64,000 nucleotides of DNA from an uncultured Poribacteria bacterium. Its GTDB lineage: Bacteria; Poribacteria; WGA-4E; WGA-3G. Positions 27,498 to 36,531 of this stretch are shown piece by piece. The stretch is taken from assembly GCA_951812525.1 (NCBI GenBank), contig OX638316.1:1252506-1316505 (forward strand). The letters are read 5' to 3'. Below the pieces are notes generated by a model that saw only the letters and a program-made list of their open reading frames with translations, had not been told where the DNA came from and did not search any database. Both the position numbers and the translations under genes were made by a program. Every line of letters starts with the position of its first letter. Positions within the stretch are counted from its first letter, which is position 1.

Positions 27498-28991
27498 TTA
27501 TGAGCTAATTCCCAGAATTTTCTTAATCTTACCCGGTTGTGCCCAATTGCATTTTCCCGCTCCATTGAGTTGTCCCAATAAAGCCGGGATCTTTGGGTTC
27601 TCAAGTGCTGTTTTAATTCGCTGTGCGTCACGTTCGGTCCAGCAAGGAATAAATGCTTGCATGGACTGATTAGCCTGCCACATTTGTCCCTCTACACTAC
27701 TAAGTACAATTGGATTGAACTCGTCCTTCCCATACGCCTCCCAAATTATTTTGAAAGGTGCAAATGAATAGGGACCAACACCGAGCAGTGCCCACCAACT
27801 TCCCCTCTTTAGGGCAGTCCGAAGAAGCGTTCCTTTTCGCGCTTGTAGTACCTGTTGGACGTTTTGAAGGTAATCTCTTAAGACAGGATACTGTTCAATC
27901 TGACACCATGTAAGTGGTTTTCCCGTCTGACCATGATAAGGCAGAAGGATCCACTTTTGGGGCAATCCTGTCTGTTGCCGCCACAATTCTTTTGTTGCAA
28001 GCGGGTATAAAAACTGTTCAGGGAGATGTGAAGGTTTCTGATCAAAGATAAAGACACTATTTGCCCCACAGGTATTCACACCCTGTCGAGGTACTTGCTC
28101 TGACGACAGCCTTACCTCAAGCGTTGTTCCCTCCTTCAATTCATCAAGATCCCGCACAACTCGCCACGGATCAGTGCGGTCTTTGAGAGGCAGTGCCTTA
28201 TGTTCTACCCATCTTTCCGCCGACTCTCTGAAATACGAGACAGGGAAATCCTGGCGTTTATCTCCCCGAAATCTCGCACAGCAGTATGATGTACCAACAC
28301 CATCAAAAACTTTGGTAGATGTCCATTCATAGACGGTATCCACAGCAAAATCGCGATAGGAAGCATCAGCGTTCCGTGAGTCCCTTGCAAGGTAATTCCT
28401 AAAACCATTATGCGCACCATCCCCAAAAAAGAGGGACGTAGGGATATAGAAATACCCCGTCCCATTCTTTTTCACCAGTCTTCCCAAAACAACCTTCAGT
28501 ACCAAGGCTGCTATATCAACGCGCGAGGAACCCAAGAGCATCTTCTGCCTATCTGGCACAAGTCCTTCTTGAAGAAAAAGCGGTTTCAGGCGTTCCTTGT
28601 AATCGGTGGGTAAAGCACTGAAGTTAGCCCACGGTGGATTTCCAACGAGAATGTCATATTTTCCCGCATGCCCTTCGGTAATAACATCTTGGCAAAAGAT
28701 TCGAGAAGTAGGGAAATCTACCTCAAATTCCTGTTTGACGTTTTCTCTAAACCGCTCAAGATGCGAGGGGACTATCTCAATGAGCGTTAGACGTGATAGG
28801 CGTTCACGGGTAATAGGAATACCGTTTCGTCTGGCAATATGGAGCATAGCGAGTGCAAATACCCCCTGTCCTGCAGTCGGATCGCAGATATGCGCACCAT
28901 TGACCCAGGCATCAAAGATATTCCACTTATTGATGAGCCACTCCGCCCATTTCACGGGCGTAAAAACTTGTCCAATATATTTTTTCTTCAT
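27498..28991 (-). CDS. N6-adenine-type DNA methyltransferase
   Basis: A 497-residue methyltransferase with motif I CDPTAGQGVFALAML (about 35-49) ahead of motif IV VGNPPWANFS (about 118-127), the gamma-class order. It opens with YIGQVFTPVKWAEW, as in many type II/IIG adenine methyltransferases. The C-terminal 250 residues have no nuclease motif I can recognise and may be the target-recognition domain (PYHGQTGKPLTW, SYCCARF). No restriction gene is adjacent, so it may be an orphan or part of an incomplete system. A second methyltransferase lies 377 bases upstream on the same strand. Base composition drops further in the flanks, suggesting transfer. Confidence 0.85.
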   Translation of the reverse strand: MKKKYIGQVFTPVKWAEWLINKWNIFDAWVNGAHICDPTAGQGVFALAMLHIARRNGIPITRERLSRLTLIEIVPSHLERFRENVKQEFEVDFPTSRIFCQDVITEGHAGKYDILVGNPPWANFSALPTDYKERLKPLFLQEGLVPDRQKMLLGSSRVDIAALVLKVVLGRLVKKNGTGYFYIPTSLFFGDGAHNGFRNYLARDSRNADASYRDFAVDTVYEWTSTKVFDGVGTSYCCARFRGDKRQDFPVSYFRESAERWVEHKALPLKDRTDPWRVVRDLDELKEGTTLEVRLSSEQVPRQGVNTCGANSVFIFDQKPSHLPEQFLYPLATKELWRQQTGLPQKWILLPYHGQTGKPLTWCQIEQYPVLRDYLQNVQQVLQARKGTLLRTALKRGSWWALLGVGPYSFAPFKIIWEAYGKDEFNPIVLSSVEGQMWQANQSMQAFIPCWTERDAQRIKTALENPKIPALLGQLNGAGKCNWAQPGKIKKILGISS

Positions 28992-29059
28992 TTGACTAAT
29001 ATGTTAGAATCTTTATCAAAGTGGTTTAAGTCACCACAAAGGGATTTAACCGCAAAAAA

Positions 29060-29148
29060 CACGGAATTACTATTCCGTGCTTCAAGGTTGTCCGCTACAC
29101 GTGAGATAGCAACATTCAACCGGTCCACACAATTTAACCGGTTCACAC
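29060..29148. repeat. Hairpin and direct repeat between the two methyltransferase genes
   Basis: A hairpin with arms CACGGAAT/ATTCCGTG (29060-29079) is followed by two direct repeats AACCGGTCCACAC (29118-29130) and AACCGGTTCACAC (29136-29148). The paired AACCGGT sites could bind a regulator of the methyltransferase genes, a known style of control in restriction-modification loci. Confidence 0.5.
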
Positions 29149-29188
29149 TAAGGAGTATAAAATGAAAAAGAATGAACCGGAAGTTTTA

Positions 29189-29392
29189 TCACGCTTGAAA
29201 AATATCACCCTCTTTGTGATAGTGCTTAATCCATCTATCCCAATCCGCAGAATCTATATTTAGAGTCATTCTGTATTCTATTTTTTTATTATCCGATACA
29301 ACTGTTCTAGTTCCATGTGCAACGGATGCATTAAGATCGTCCATTTCTGACATCATTTCTTCGTACGTTAAAACAAATTTGGTTCGTGACAT
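29189..29392 (-). CDS. Small protein of unknown function, coupled to methyltransferase
   Basis: A 67-residue acidic protein whose ATG lies inside the end of the upstream methyltransferase gene (25-base overlap), implying translational coupling. I do not recognise it. It is predicted to be soluble, with an N-terminal helical stretch (YEEMMSEMDDLNAS) and a C-terminal amphipathic part (SADWDRWIKHYHKEG). It could be a modulator of the methyltransferase or a remnant of a longer gene. The A+T-rich composition matches the neighbouring methyltransferase. Confidence 0.6.
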   Translation of the reverse strand: MSRTKFVLTYEEMMSEMDDLNASVAHGTRTVVSDNKKIEYRMTLNIDSADWDRWIKHYHKEGDIFQA

Positions 29393-30195
29393 TTTATATA
29401 TTGTTCCAAAAATTCAAATTTTGTTAGCCAGTATACACCACCATTTGCACAAGAATTTCCATCCCAATCAACTGCCTTGATTTTAGATATTAAATCTTCT
29501 ACTGGAATTTTTGACTTGAGGAAGTACCCTCTATTGTTTGGTGTCGGAGTTCTTGTAATTTTTGTTGGAGAAGCACCAAATACAAATATGTCAAAATCAT
29601 CTTTATTGGAGAATTTAAAATCATTAGCTTCTGTGTAGGCATCAGGATTAACTCTTAAATCTTTTCCTTCTGACTTATCAAAAATGAAAAAACTTGCAGG
29701 CACATGATATTCCTTCCCTTCTAATGTAAAACAATTGCTTCCCAATTCAGTGATGGAGACTATTCTCCAATTATATGGCAATATTTTTTGCCGTGTATGT
29801 TTTCTATAAACATCTGGTAAAATAAAAGCAATCGTTTGGACATTACTAAATGAGATAGCATGGGATATAAATTTTGAAGATAGTTTCTGATATTGACCAA
29901 ACGGAGGATTCCCTATAACCAATACACGCTTGTATACTTCACTAATATTGTAATTGAACCAGGCACCCTTGATAATCTCATCGTGTTGCGGATCAATATC
30001 AATTCCTATTTTAGTGTCATGTTCGACATTTTTATAGAAAGCACCATCCCCCGCAGACGGTTCTATCACGCAATCATATATGTAAGGTAATTTATTTACT
30101 TCACCTAAACACCTCTTGACCACTTCCTGTTTCGTGTAGAATTTATCCAGGATTCTACTACTGCCTTTATATTCTCTTCTCCAAACGTGAGCCAT
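29368..30195 (-). CDS. Small DNA (adenine) methyltransferase, A+T-rich
   Basis: A 275-residue SAM-dependent methyltransferase with motif I VIEPSAGDGAF (about 43-53), an acidic GIDIDPQHDEI motif II and the catalytic VIGNPPFG (about 92-99), the gamma-class order. RILDKFYTKQEVVKRCL at the start is typical of phage- and plasmid-borne methyltransferases. The gene is visibly richer in A+T than the rest of the window, a sign of recent transfer. A 67-residue gene overlaps its end. No cognate nuclease is seen within 3 kb, although the upstream junction (30196-30390) is also A+T-rich and empty. Confidence 0.8.
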   Translation of the reverse strand: MAHVWRREYKGSSRILDKFYTKQEVVKRCLGEVNKLPYIYDCVIEPSAGDGAFYKNVEHDTKIGIDIDPQHDEIIKGAWFNYNISEVYKRVLVIGNPPFGQYQKLSSKFISHAISFSNVQTIAFILPDVYRKHTRQKILPYNWRIVSITELGSNCFTLEGKEYHVPASFFIFDKSEGKDLRVNPDAYTEANDFKFSNKDDFDIFVFGASPTKITRTPTPNNRGYFLKSKIPVEDLISKIKAVDWDGNSCANGGVYWLTKFEFLEQYIKCHEPNLF

Positions 30196-30390
30196 TCTTG
30201 CACTCCTTTATAGCCCTCTTTGTCAAACTTGACTGATTCATCTACAAATTTCGTGAACGCATTTATAGCTCTGCAGTTATACTTATCTCTTCATTTACTT
30301 AACTGTATCATACCATCTTTATCTGAACTAAATCAACATTTTCCAAATAATTTTAACTTGATAATAGGCATGGAACACATTATAATTTAG

Positions 30391-30525
30391 AAAGGAAATA
30401 CCTTCGGCTGGACAGAAACAGCAAAACAACACGGTGGTGAGATCCCTCAGCCTCACTCATCTGAGCAACCTGCGAAGTTTCTCGAAAGTGAAACTGAACA
30501 GAAAGAAAATCGATTAAAAGCATAA
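30391..30525 (+). pseudogene. Gene remnant lacking a start
   Basis: An open frame of 44 codons, rich in Gln, Glu, Pro and His, ends at TAA 30523-30525, two bases before the deacetylase ATG. There is no in-frame start; the frame opens with TAG at 30388-30390, right where the A+T-rich island ends. The peptide (from GWTETAKQHGGEIPQPHS on) reads like the C-terminal tail of a normal-composition gene. It is probably the 3' end of a gene cut by arrival of the methyltransferase island. The 195 bases before it (30196-30390) hold no gene. Confidence 0.45.
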
Positions 30526-30527
30526 TC

Positions 30528-31460
30528 ATGACACAAAAAACAGGATTCGTCTATCATTCAGACTATCTTAACCACGACACCGGTCCGAACCACCCTGAAC
30601 GTCCCGATCGGCTGCGCGCGAGTTTAGCAGCACTCCAAGAAAGCAATGTCTGGGAGCAGTTGCACCCAATCGAACCGACGCCAGCAAGTACAGCACAGAT
30701 CTCCTACGCCCACGAACCCACTTATCCTGAATACATCAAACAACACTGCGACGCAGAGATTCCCCTCACCTACGACACCTCCGTTGTGAAAGCTTCCTAC
30801 GATATCGCGTTGCTCTCAACAGGCGGTGTGCTACGTGCAGCAGATGCCGTCGCAACCGGAGTCGTAAAAAACGCCTTTGCTATGGTACGTCCACCCGGAC
30901 ACCATGCAACACCAAATCGGAGTATGGGATTTTGTCTGTTCAACAACATCGCCATCACTGCTCGTTATCTGCAGCGAGAACATGGGGTCGGAAAAGTCGC
31001 AATTGTTGACTGGGATGTCCACCACGGCAACGGCACGCAAGATATTTTCTACGAAGACGAGTCTGTCTTCTTCTTCTCCATCCACCAATCGCCGCTCTAC
31101 CCCGGCACGGGTTCGACCTACGAACGCGGCAGCGGAAAAGCACGCGGCACAATACTAAACGTGCCGATGCCTGAGGGAAGTGGGGATAACGAATACACCG
31201 AGATCTTTACGGATATTCTCATCCCTGCCCTACAAGCGTTCTCACCAGAATTCACGCTAATCTCGGCAGGTTTTGACGCACACTATCTCGATCCGCTCGC
31301 CGGAATTGAGTTGACGGCGGCTGGATTTTCTACACTCACAGATCTGATACTTGCGTTTACCGAAGGACGTGTCGTCTCTGCGTTGGAAGGTGGTTATAGT
31401 TTAGAAGGGATATCCGAATCAGTCGTCGCGCACGTGGAACGATTAGCGAATGGCAGTTAG
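30528..31460 (+). CDS. Histone-deacetylase-superfamily amidohydrolase
   Basis: A 310-residue arginase-fold zinc deacetylase related to acetoin-utilisation protein AcuC, acetylpolyamine amidohydrolase and class II HDACs. Zinc and catalytic residues are in RPPGHHATPNRSMGFCLFNN, VDWDVHHGNGTQDIFYED and SAGFDAHYLDPLA. The N-terminal GPNHPERPDRL is typical. Possible substrates are acetylated lysine on proteins or acetylated polyamines; the sequence does not separate these. It stands alone on the plus strand, converging on ubiE. Its upstream region has been replaced by island sequence, so its original promoter may be lost. Confidence 0.93.
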   Translation: MTQKTGFVYHSDYLNHDTGPNHPERPDRLRASLAALQESNVWEQLHPIEPTPASTAQISYAHEPTYPEYIKQHCDAEIPLTYDTSVVKASYDIALLSTGGVLRAADAVATGVVKNAFAMVRPPGHHATPNRSMGFCLFNNIAITARYLQREHGVGKVAIVDWDVHHGNGTQDIFYEDESVFFFSIHQSPLYPGTGSTYERGSGKARGTILNVPMPEGSGDNEYTEIFTDILIPALQAFSPEFTLISAGFDAHYLDPLAGIELTAAGFSTLTDLILAFTEGRVVSALEGGYSLEGISESVVAHVERLANGS

Positions 31461-31486
31461 CGAATAGTGGTTGGAAAGCTTAGGAG

Positions 31487-32221
31487 CTATAGACGATCTC
31501 CAACAGCCAACTCAGCAGTCTCTCGCTTCTTTCCAACGTGGATCGCAACAATTCCGAATGTTTTCCGATAGAACTGCACATCTACCAGTCCACACTGTTC
31601 CATAATACCCTTCAAGGCATCGCAATTCGGGAACTTCATAACAGAACGCGGAAGATACCCGTACGCATCGTCCTCACTCCCAGAGATACGATTTCCGATG
31701 AAGGGTAGGATCTTCGTGAAATAGAAATAGTAGAGCCCTCGAAACAACGGATTCGCAGGCTGCGTAAATTCCAATATAACGATCCTACCACCCGGTGCAG
31801 CAACGCGCGTCATCTCGCGTATCCCCATCTCTAAATCCGAGACATTCCGAATCCCGAAACCGACAGAGACAACGTCAAAGGTATTATCTAAAAAAGGAAG
31901 AATGAGGGTATCCGCTGCCAAGAAGCTTGTGTCTATGCTCCGGTGCTTCCGCTCCACCTTTCGATCACCGATAACCAGCATCTCAAAGCAGAAATCTGAA
32001 GCGATAACGAACCCTTGTGCCGAAATTTTATCCGCATAAGCAAGGGCAAGTTCACCCGTACCGGTGCAGACATCCAACACTTTGCTCGTCGGTGCAACCT
32101 CACTCACTTTGACCGTCTCGCGACGCCAACTTCTGTCGCGTCTGAGACTTAACAGTGAGTTGAGAAAGTCGTAGTAACGCGCGATAGCTGAAAATAGGTT
32201 TTTTATTCGGTGTGCCTGCAT
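31487..32221 (-). CDS. ubiE: Demethylmenaquinone/2-polyprenyl methyltransferase
   Basis: A 244-residue class I methyltransferase of the UbiE/MenG family, the last step of menaquinone (or C-methylation in ubiquinone) synthesis. The start MQAHRIKNLFSAIARYYDFLN is the family N-terminus. The SAM motif is VLDVCTGTGELALAYA, with GFGIRNVSDLEMGI and FGIVAIHVGKK near the end. The ATG at 32221 is 17 bases after pheT with GAGG close by; the in-frame region further upstream is inside pheT and was rejected. Coupling to pheST places it under the T-box. A UbiA/MqnP-type prenyltransferase at 25176 would supply the substrate. Confidence 0.93.
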   Translation of the reverse strand: MQAHRIKNLFSAIARYYDFLNSLLSLRRDRSWRRETVKVSEVAPTSKVLDVCTGTGELALAYADKISAQGFVIASDFCFEMLVIGDRKVERKHRSIDTSFLAADTLILPFLDNTFDVVSVGFGIRNVSDLEMGIREMTRVAAPGGRIVILEFTQPANPLFRGLYYFYFTKILPFIGNRISGSEDDAYGYLPRSVMKFPNCDALKGIMEQCGLVDVQFYRKTFGIVAIHVGKKRETAELAVGDRL

Positions 32222-32237
32222 AACCTCGATCGCCCAA

Positions 32238-34634
32238 CTACATCCGCAATTCTGCCCCGAGTTCCTGATTGAGGCGTTTGACAACCTTATCGTGAAGGGC
32301 ATTCACAGCCTTGTCTGTCAAAGTCTCATTTGCCGAATGATAAACAATAGTGTATGCAAGACTCTTTTTGCCTTCAGGAACCTGTTCCCCCTCATAAACA
32401 TCAAACAGACGAACCGATTCTACCCATTCGCCGCCCGTTGTGTAGATGAGCTCTATCGGCATATTTGATAACACCATCTTATCTAAAACAATAGCGAGGT
32501 CGCGCTCAACCTTCGGGTAGATAGAAATCGGCTCAAAACTTTTGGCAAACACAGCCACATCCACTAACGCTTCAAGGTCAAACTCAAAGAGATACGCCTT
32601 ATACGGCAGATCATAATTTTCGAGCACCACTGGATGTGCTTCTCCGAAGGTACCGACCGGCTTCTCTCCTAACAACACCGCTGCATTCCGTCCAGGATGG
32701 AAGGTCGGTACGTCGGTTTTTTGCAGTGTGTATTCGGTAATACCACACGCCTCAAGCATTCCCTCCACGAGTCCCTTGATATCGAAGAAATCTGGGCTTC
32801 GATAGGGGTTACCATAGATCCCATCACCAATCTGTCCAGCGAGAATACCCGCAATCCGTTCCGGTTCCTTCTGATCACCATCTCGAACAAAAACGCCACC
32901 TATCTCAAAGAGCCCGATAGTGTTGATTTGGTGATTCCGGTTGTGTTGTGTGTTTTCGAGCAAACCCGGTATCAGCGTTGTACGGAGCAACGACATTTCT
33001 GGACTCAACGGATTTCGTAAAGGTACAGCATCTCGAAGCGGATTGTCCGACGCCAAACGAATCTTCCCAAAGCAGTTGGGATCACAAAAACTATAGTTCA
33101 CAGCTTCCATCATGCCGGCAGCCAAGAGAAAATGCTTTAGACATCTGCGCACCTCTACCTTGGGGTCCGATGCTGGAACAGGAATATCGCCTTTGGGCAA
33201 CGTCGTCGGAATATTATCGTAGCCGTAGACACGCGCAATCTCTTCGATGAGGTCAATCTCACGGGTAATGTCAGATCTGAACGTCGGTATGGTAACCTGA
33301 TAAGCGCTTCCAGACGCTTCCACATCAAAACCGAGCCGACTCAAAATTTGTTCCATCTCTGTCGCTTCAAGCTCAGTACCCAATACGAAATTGACCCGAT
33401 CCGGACGAAATTGAATCTCCCGCAGGGGTTCTTCCCCCGGATAGACATCAACAGTGCCTTTACAGACAGTTCCACCTGCCAATTCGGCGATAAGCTGCGC
33501 CGCCCGATCAAGCGCAGCGAGGACAGCTCCCGGATCGGCACCGCGTTCAAATCTGTACGAAGCTTCCGTGTTTATCCCTAATGCTTTCGCGGTAGCACGA
33601 ATACTCGAAGGATTAAAATACGCGCTTTCCAGCAATACATCACACGTCGTTTCTGTGATCTCCGAATCATATCCACCCATAATTCCAGCAAGTGCCACAG
33701 GCTTCTCGGCATCAGCAATGACAAGCGCGTCAGTGGTGAGTTCGCGATCAACCTCGTCAAGCGTTGTTAGCCGTTCATCGTCTGCTGCGCGCCGTACAAC
33801 GATGCGATTCTCCGACAGTTTGTGATAATCGAAAGCATGCAGCGGCTGTCCATATTCCATCAAGACGAAGTTAGTAACATCAACAATGTTGTTAACAACG
33901 CCGACCCCAACAGACTCAAGACGCTGCTGCAGCCATGCTGGAGATTCCGCCACTTTAACGCCCTGAATAACACGGGCAGCATAACGTGGACAGAGATCAG
34001 GCGCATCAATTGTTACAGAAGTTAGATCCCGAATATCGGTTTCGTTCTCCTCCAAATCGACACGAGGCAGCTTCAACGGATTTCCCGTCTCCGCACGGAT
34101 TTCGCGAGCGACACCAATAAGACTCAGACAATCCGGACGATTCGGTGTAACCTCAAGTTCAAACATGACATCGTCCAACCTAAGAGCTTCAGTAAGAGGC
34201 GTACCGACGGATATATCCGCGGATAATTCCATCAGACCTGCGGCATCCTCAGAGAGTCCTAACTCTTTTTCAGAGCAGAGCATTCCCTGTGAAATTTCGC
34301 CTCGCAGTTTCGCAGACTTGATTGTCAAACCGATAGGCAATGTTGCACCGATGGTTGCGACGGGTGCGAACATACCCTCTCGGACATTGGGAGCACCACA
34401 GACAATCTGGAGGAACTCCGCTTCGCCGACATCCACCTGACAGAGAACGAGTTTATCGGCGTTTGGGTGCCGTCCGACAACGTCTACCCTGCCAACGACT
34501 ATCCCGTCTAACCCGGTGCCGAGTTGTTTGATGGCTTCAACCTCAACACCCAACATTGTTAACCGCTCGGCGAGTTCGTTTGGAGAAAACTCAAAATCAA
34601 TGTAAGTTTTGAGCCAATTTAAGGTTACGTTCAT
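32238..34634 (-). CDS. pheT: Phenylalanyl-tRNA synthetase beta subunit
   Basis: The 798-residue beta subunit, full length. It has an EMAP/tRNA-binding domain (about 40-150, [19 protein letters not shown]), the B3/B4 editing region (about 210-370), the B5 domain, a catalytic-like domain, and a C-terminal FDX-ACB anticodon-recognition domain ([15 protein letters not shown], about 707-721). It pairs with pheS (59 bases upstream) to form the alpha2-beta2 enzyme that charges tRNA-Phe and hydrolyses mischarged Tyr-tRNA. ubiE follows after 16 bases. The operon is controlled by the T-box in front of pheS. Confidence 0.98.
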   Translation of the reverse strand: MNVTLNWLKTYIDFEFSPNELAERLTMLGVEVEAIKQLGTGLDGIVVGRVDVVGRHPNADKLVLCQVDVGEAEFLQIVCGAPNVREGMFAPVATIGATLPIGLTIKSAKLRGEISQGMLCSEKELGLSEDAAGLMELSADISVGTPLTEALRLDDVMFELEVTPNRPDCLSLIGVAREIRAETGNPLKLPRVDLEENETDIRDLTSVTIDAPDLCPRYAARVIQGVKVAESPAWLQQRLESVGVGVVNNIVDVTNFVLMEYGQPLHAFDYHKLSENRIVVRRAADDERLTTLDEVDRELTTDALVIADAEKPVALAGIMGGYDSEITETTCDVLLESAYFNPSSIRATAKALGINTEASYRFERGADPGAVLAALDRAAQLIAELAGGTVCKGTVDVYPGEEPLREIQFRPDRVNFVLGTELEATEMEQILSRLGFDVEASGSAYQVTIPTFRSDITREIDLIEEIARVYGYDNIPTTLPKGDIPVPASDPKVEVRRCLKHFLLAAGMMEAVNYSFCDPNCFGKIRLASDNPLRDAVPLRNPLSPEMSLLRTTLIPGLLENTQHNRNHQINTIGLFEIGGVFVRDGDQKEPERIAGILAGQIGDGIYGNPYRSPDFFDIKGLVEGMLEACGITEYTLQKTDVPTFHPGRNAAVLLGEKPVGTFGEAHPVVLENYDLPYKAYLFEFDLEALVDVAVFAKSFEPISIYPKVERDLAIVLDKMVLSNMPIELIYTTGGEWVESVRLFDVYEGEQVPEGKKSLAYTIVYHSANETLTDKAVNALHDKVVKRLNQELGAELRM

Positions 34635-34693
34635 CTATTAAGTCCTTTTTTTATTTTTTTAACACCACTTCTCCACTCGATAGGCGAGGTTTT

Positions 34694-35710
34694 CTAAAAC
34701 TGACGCAAGAACCGGAGATCGTTCTCATAAAAGGTCCGAATATCAGGGATACGGAACAAGAGATTCGCGATTCGTTCCACGCCCATGCCGAACGCAAATC
34801 CTGTAACTTCATCGGGGTCGTAGTTCACCGCTTCAAACACCGCAGGATCCACAGCACCCGCACCAAGGATCTCAACCCATCCGGTGCCGCCACAACTCCT
34901 GCATCCCTTTCCTTGACAGACAGCACAGGAAATATCGACCTCAGCACTCGGTTCTGTAAAAGGAAAGAAATGTGGACGGAAACGCATCTGTGTCTGGTCG
35001 CCGAACATCTGCCGAGCGAAGGAAGTCAAAACGCCTTTTAGTTCACTAAAAGTTGCGTGTTTATCGACGAGAAGTCCCTCTACCTGATGGAACATCGGTG
35101 TGTGGGAAACATCGTAATCCACCCGATAGCATTTACCCGGCACTATAATACGGAGCGGAGGTTTCTGATTTTCCATGGCGCGGATCTGAACAGGCGATGT
35201 GTGGGTCCGTAGAAGATGCCCATCCGTTAGGTAAAAGGTATCGTGCAAGTCACGAGCCGGATGATCGGCAGGTGTATTCAGCGCATCAAAGTTGTAATAC
35301 TCTGTCTCCACATCCGGGCCTGTCACCACATCAAACCCCATCTGCCGAAAAATCACTTCAATGCGTTCTAATATCTGCATCACAGGATGCGCTTTTCCGT
35401 AAGCAGGCTTGCGTCCAGGGAGGGTGATATCAACAGATTCCGCGTCAAGCTGCTGTTCCTGCTGCTGGCGATGCAGTCTCTCTGTTACGCTGTCAAAGGC
35501 TTCTGTGAGCGCGGCTCTCACCTCATTGGCGAGTTTTCCGATCTCCGGACGCTCTTCTTTAGAGAGTTTACCCATGCCCTTCATGACATCTGTCAATTTT
35601 CCTCTGCGTCCAAAATACGTAATCCTAAGCGACTCAAGCGCGTCAAGTGTTTCAACCTCTTTTAAAGCCTGAAGAGCTTCTGTTTTGATTGCCTCTAATT
35701 CTGCTTTCAT
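34694..35710 (-). CDS. pheS: Phenylalanyl-tRNA synthetase alpha subunit
   Basis: The 338-residue alpha subunit of the class II synthetase. It has an N-terminal coiled coil for tRNA binding (residues 1-85), then class II motifs: HPVMQILERIEVIFRQMGF, HTSPVQIRAM, the PGKCYRVDYDVSHTPMFHQVEG region, and FAFGMGVERIANLLF (motif 3). A zinc-ribbon-like insert (CAVCQGKGCRSCGGTGW, about 262-278) is as in other bacteria. The start is MKAELEAIK with AGAGG five bases upstream. A palindrome and a T-box terminator precede it, so transcription depends on the T-box, and it is transcribed on from rplT. Confidence 0.98.
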   Translation of the reverse strand: MKAELEAIKTEALQALKEVETLDALESLRITYFGRRGKLTDVMKGMGKLSKEERPEIGKLANEVRAALTEAFDSVTERLHRQQQEQQLDAESVDITLPGRKPAYGKAHPVMQILERIEVIFRQMGFDVVTGPDVETEYYNFDALNTPADHPARDLHDTFYLTDGHLLRTHTSPVQIRAMENQKPPLRIIVPGKCYRVDYDVSHTPMFHQVEGLLVDKHATFSELKGVLTSFARQMFGDQTQMRFRPHFFPFTEPSAEVDISCAVCQGKGCRSCGGTGWVEILGAGAVDPAVFEAVNYDPDEVTGFAFGMGVERIANLLFRIPDIRTFYENDLRFLRQF

Positions 35711-35733
35711 ATTTACCTCTGCTCTTTGTAGGA

Positions 35734-35749
35734 GGGATTTCCAAATCCC
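35734..35749. repeat. Small palindrome GGGATTTCCAAATCCC
   Basis: A 16-base palindrome in the spacer between the T-box terminator and pheS. It has the same TTTCC core style as 2273-2290 and 25055-25077 and is likely a mobile REP-like unit that landed in the leader. Confidence 0.65.
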
Positions 35750-35769
35750 GACTGCTATCATCACAACCG

Positions 35770-35833
35770 AAAAAAACGCCCATCACTTCGCTCCATAAAG
35801 ATTAATTTCCTTATGGGGACGAAAGCAATAGGC
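35770..35833 (-). terminator. T-box terminator hairpin of pheS
   Basis: Read on the minus strand, GCCTATTGCTTTCG pairs with CGAAGTGATGGGC, continuing inward as CCATAAGG with CTTTATGG, followed by GTTTTTTT. This is a long stem with one bulge and a strong U-run, a classical intrinsic terminator. Its 5' arm contains CTTTCGTCCCC, which is also the 3' arm of the T-box antiterminator, so the two folds exclude each other. Confidence 0.88.
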
Positions 35834-36025
35834 ATCTACTTCCGCGGTACCACCCCGCTTGACAGATCAATAAAATCTGCCCGCTTCATTATTTTTTCAC
35901 CCCGTCCTAGTAACGGACGGGACCTTGGCTCCAGGATGAAATTCGGCAGTTGCTCTCAAAATCGCGCTTCCAGCCGATGACGCGATATCTCTGGTTGAGA
36001 GGTCTCAACAGCTTACATGTGTCCC
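35770..36025 (-). ncRNA. T-box riboswitch controlling pheST-ubiE (tRNA-Phe)
   Basis: The minus-strand leader between rplT and pheS has all T-box parts. Stem I base is GGGAC (36021-36025) pairing with GTCCC (35919-35923); its upper helix has ATCGCG/CGCGAT with a GGCTGGAAG apical segment. A TTC triplet (35938-35940) in GAATTTCATCC on the 3' side is a fitting phenylalanine specifier. Stem III is CCGTCC/GGACGG (35902-35920). The T-box sequence GGGTGGTACCGCG is at 35842-35854. The antiterminator forms as GGGG-[TGGTACC]-GCGGAAG with CTTTCGT-CCCC, exposing the TGGT bulge to the tRNA NCCA end. Uncharged tRNA-Phe should favour it over the terminator and switch on pheS, pheT and ubiE. Confidence 0.92.
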
Positions 36026-36081
36026 TTCACAGCCTTTGATGAACTGATTTTTAATGTGAAATGCACCGACAGTGCATTCAT

Positions 36082-36429
36082 CTATCCCTTTGCGAGGGTG
36101 GCAAGTTGTCCAAAACCGGCTTCATCGTTCACAGCGATGTCGGCGAGAACCTTTCGATCCAACTCAATTCCAGCCGTTTTAAGTCCGTGTATGAATCGAC
36201 TATAAGAAAGTCCGTGCAATCTGGCGGCGGCGTTAATTCTCGCAATCCAAAGTCGTCTAAAATCGCGTTTCCGTGCGCGCCGATGCGCGTAGGCATGATT
36301 CCACCCTTTCTCGACCGCCTCTACAGCGGTGCGCCTGAGGTTGTTTCTGCCGCCACGGTAACCTTTGGAATGCTTGAGAATGCGGTTACGCCGTTTGCGT
36401 CGCACATTCCCTGTTTTTACTCGTGCCAT
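36082..36429 (-). CDS. rplT: 50S ribosomal protein L20
   Basis: The 115-residue L20, needed early in 50S assembly, where it binds 23S rRNA. It starts [19 protein letters not shown] and contains the [21 protein letters not shown] and [17 protein letters not shown] regions, as in all bacterial L20. The basic N-terminal extension is intact. ATG at 36429 is used; an in-frame TTG three codons upstream would sit nearer to AGGAG but breaks the invariant N-terminus. It is third in infC-rpmI-rplT, the standard order, with the pheS T-box 57 bases downstream. Confidence 0.98.
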   Translation of the reverse strand: MARVKTGNVRRKRRNRILKHSKGYRGGRNNLRRTAVEAVEKGWNHAYAHRRARKRDFRRLWIARINAAARLHGLSYSRFIHGLKTAGIELDRKVLADIAVNDEAGFGQLATLAKG

Positions 36430-36531
36430 TTCAATCAAACTCCTATCGCGAACATCAATGTTAGTCAGTAACGATCGCGTCCACTATTCTGCCCCGGTGC
36501 GTATGGAAAATAAGGGTCCGAGCACCCACTT

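Noticed and set aside
29162-29263. 33-codon plus-strand ORF with AGGAG
   Set aside because: It overlaps the 67-residue minus-strand gene and has no recognisable homologue; kept as a finding but not as a gene.
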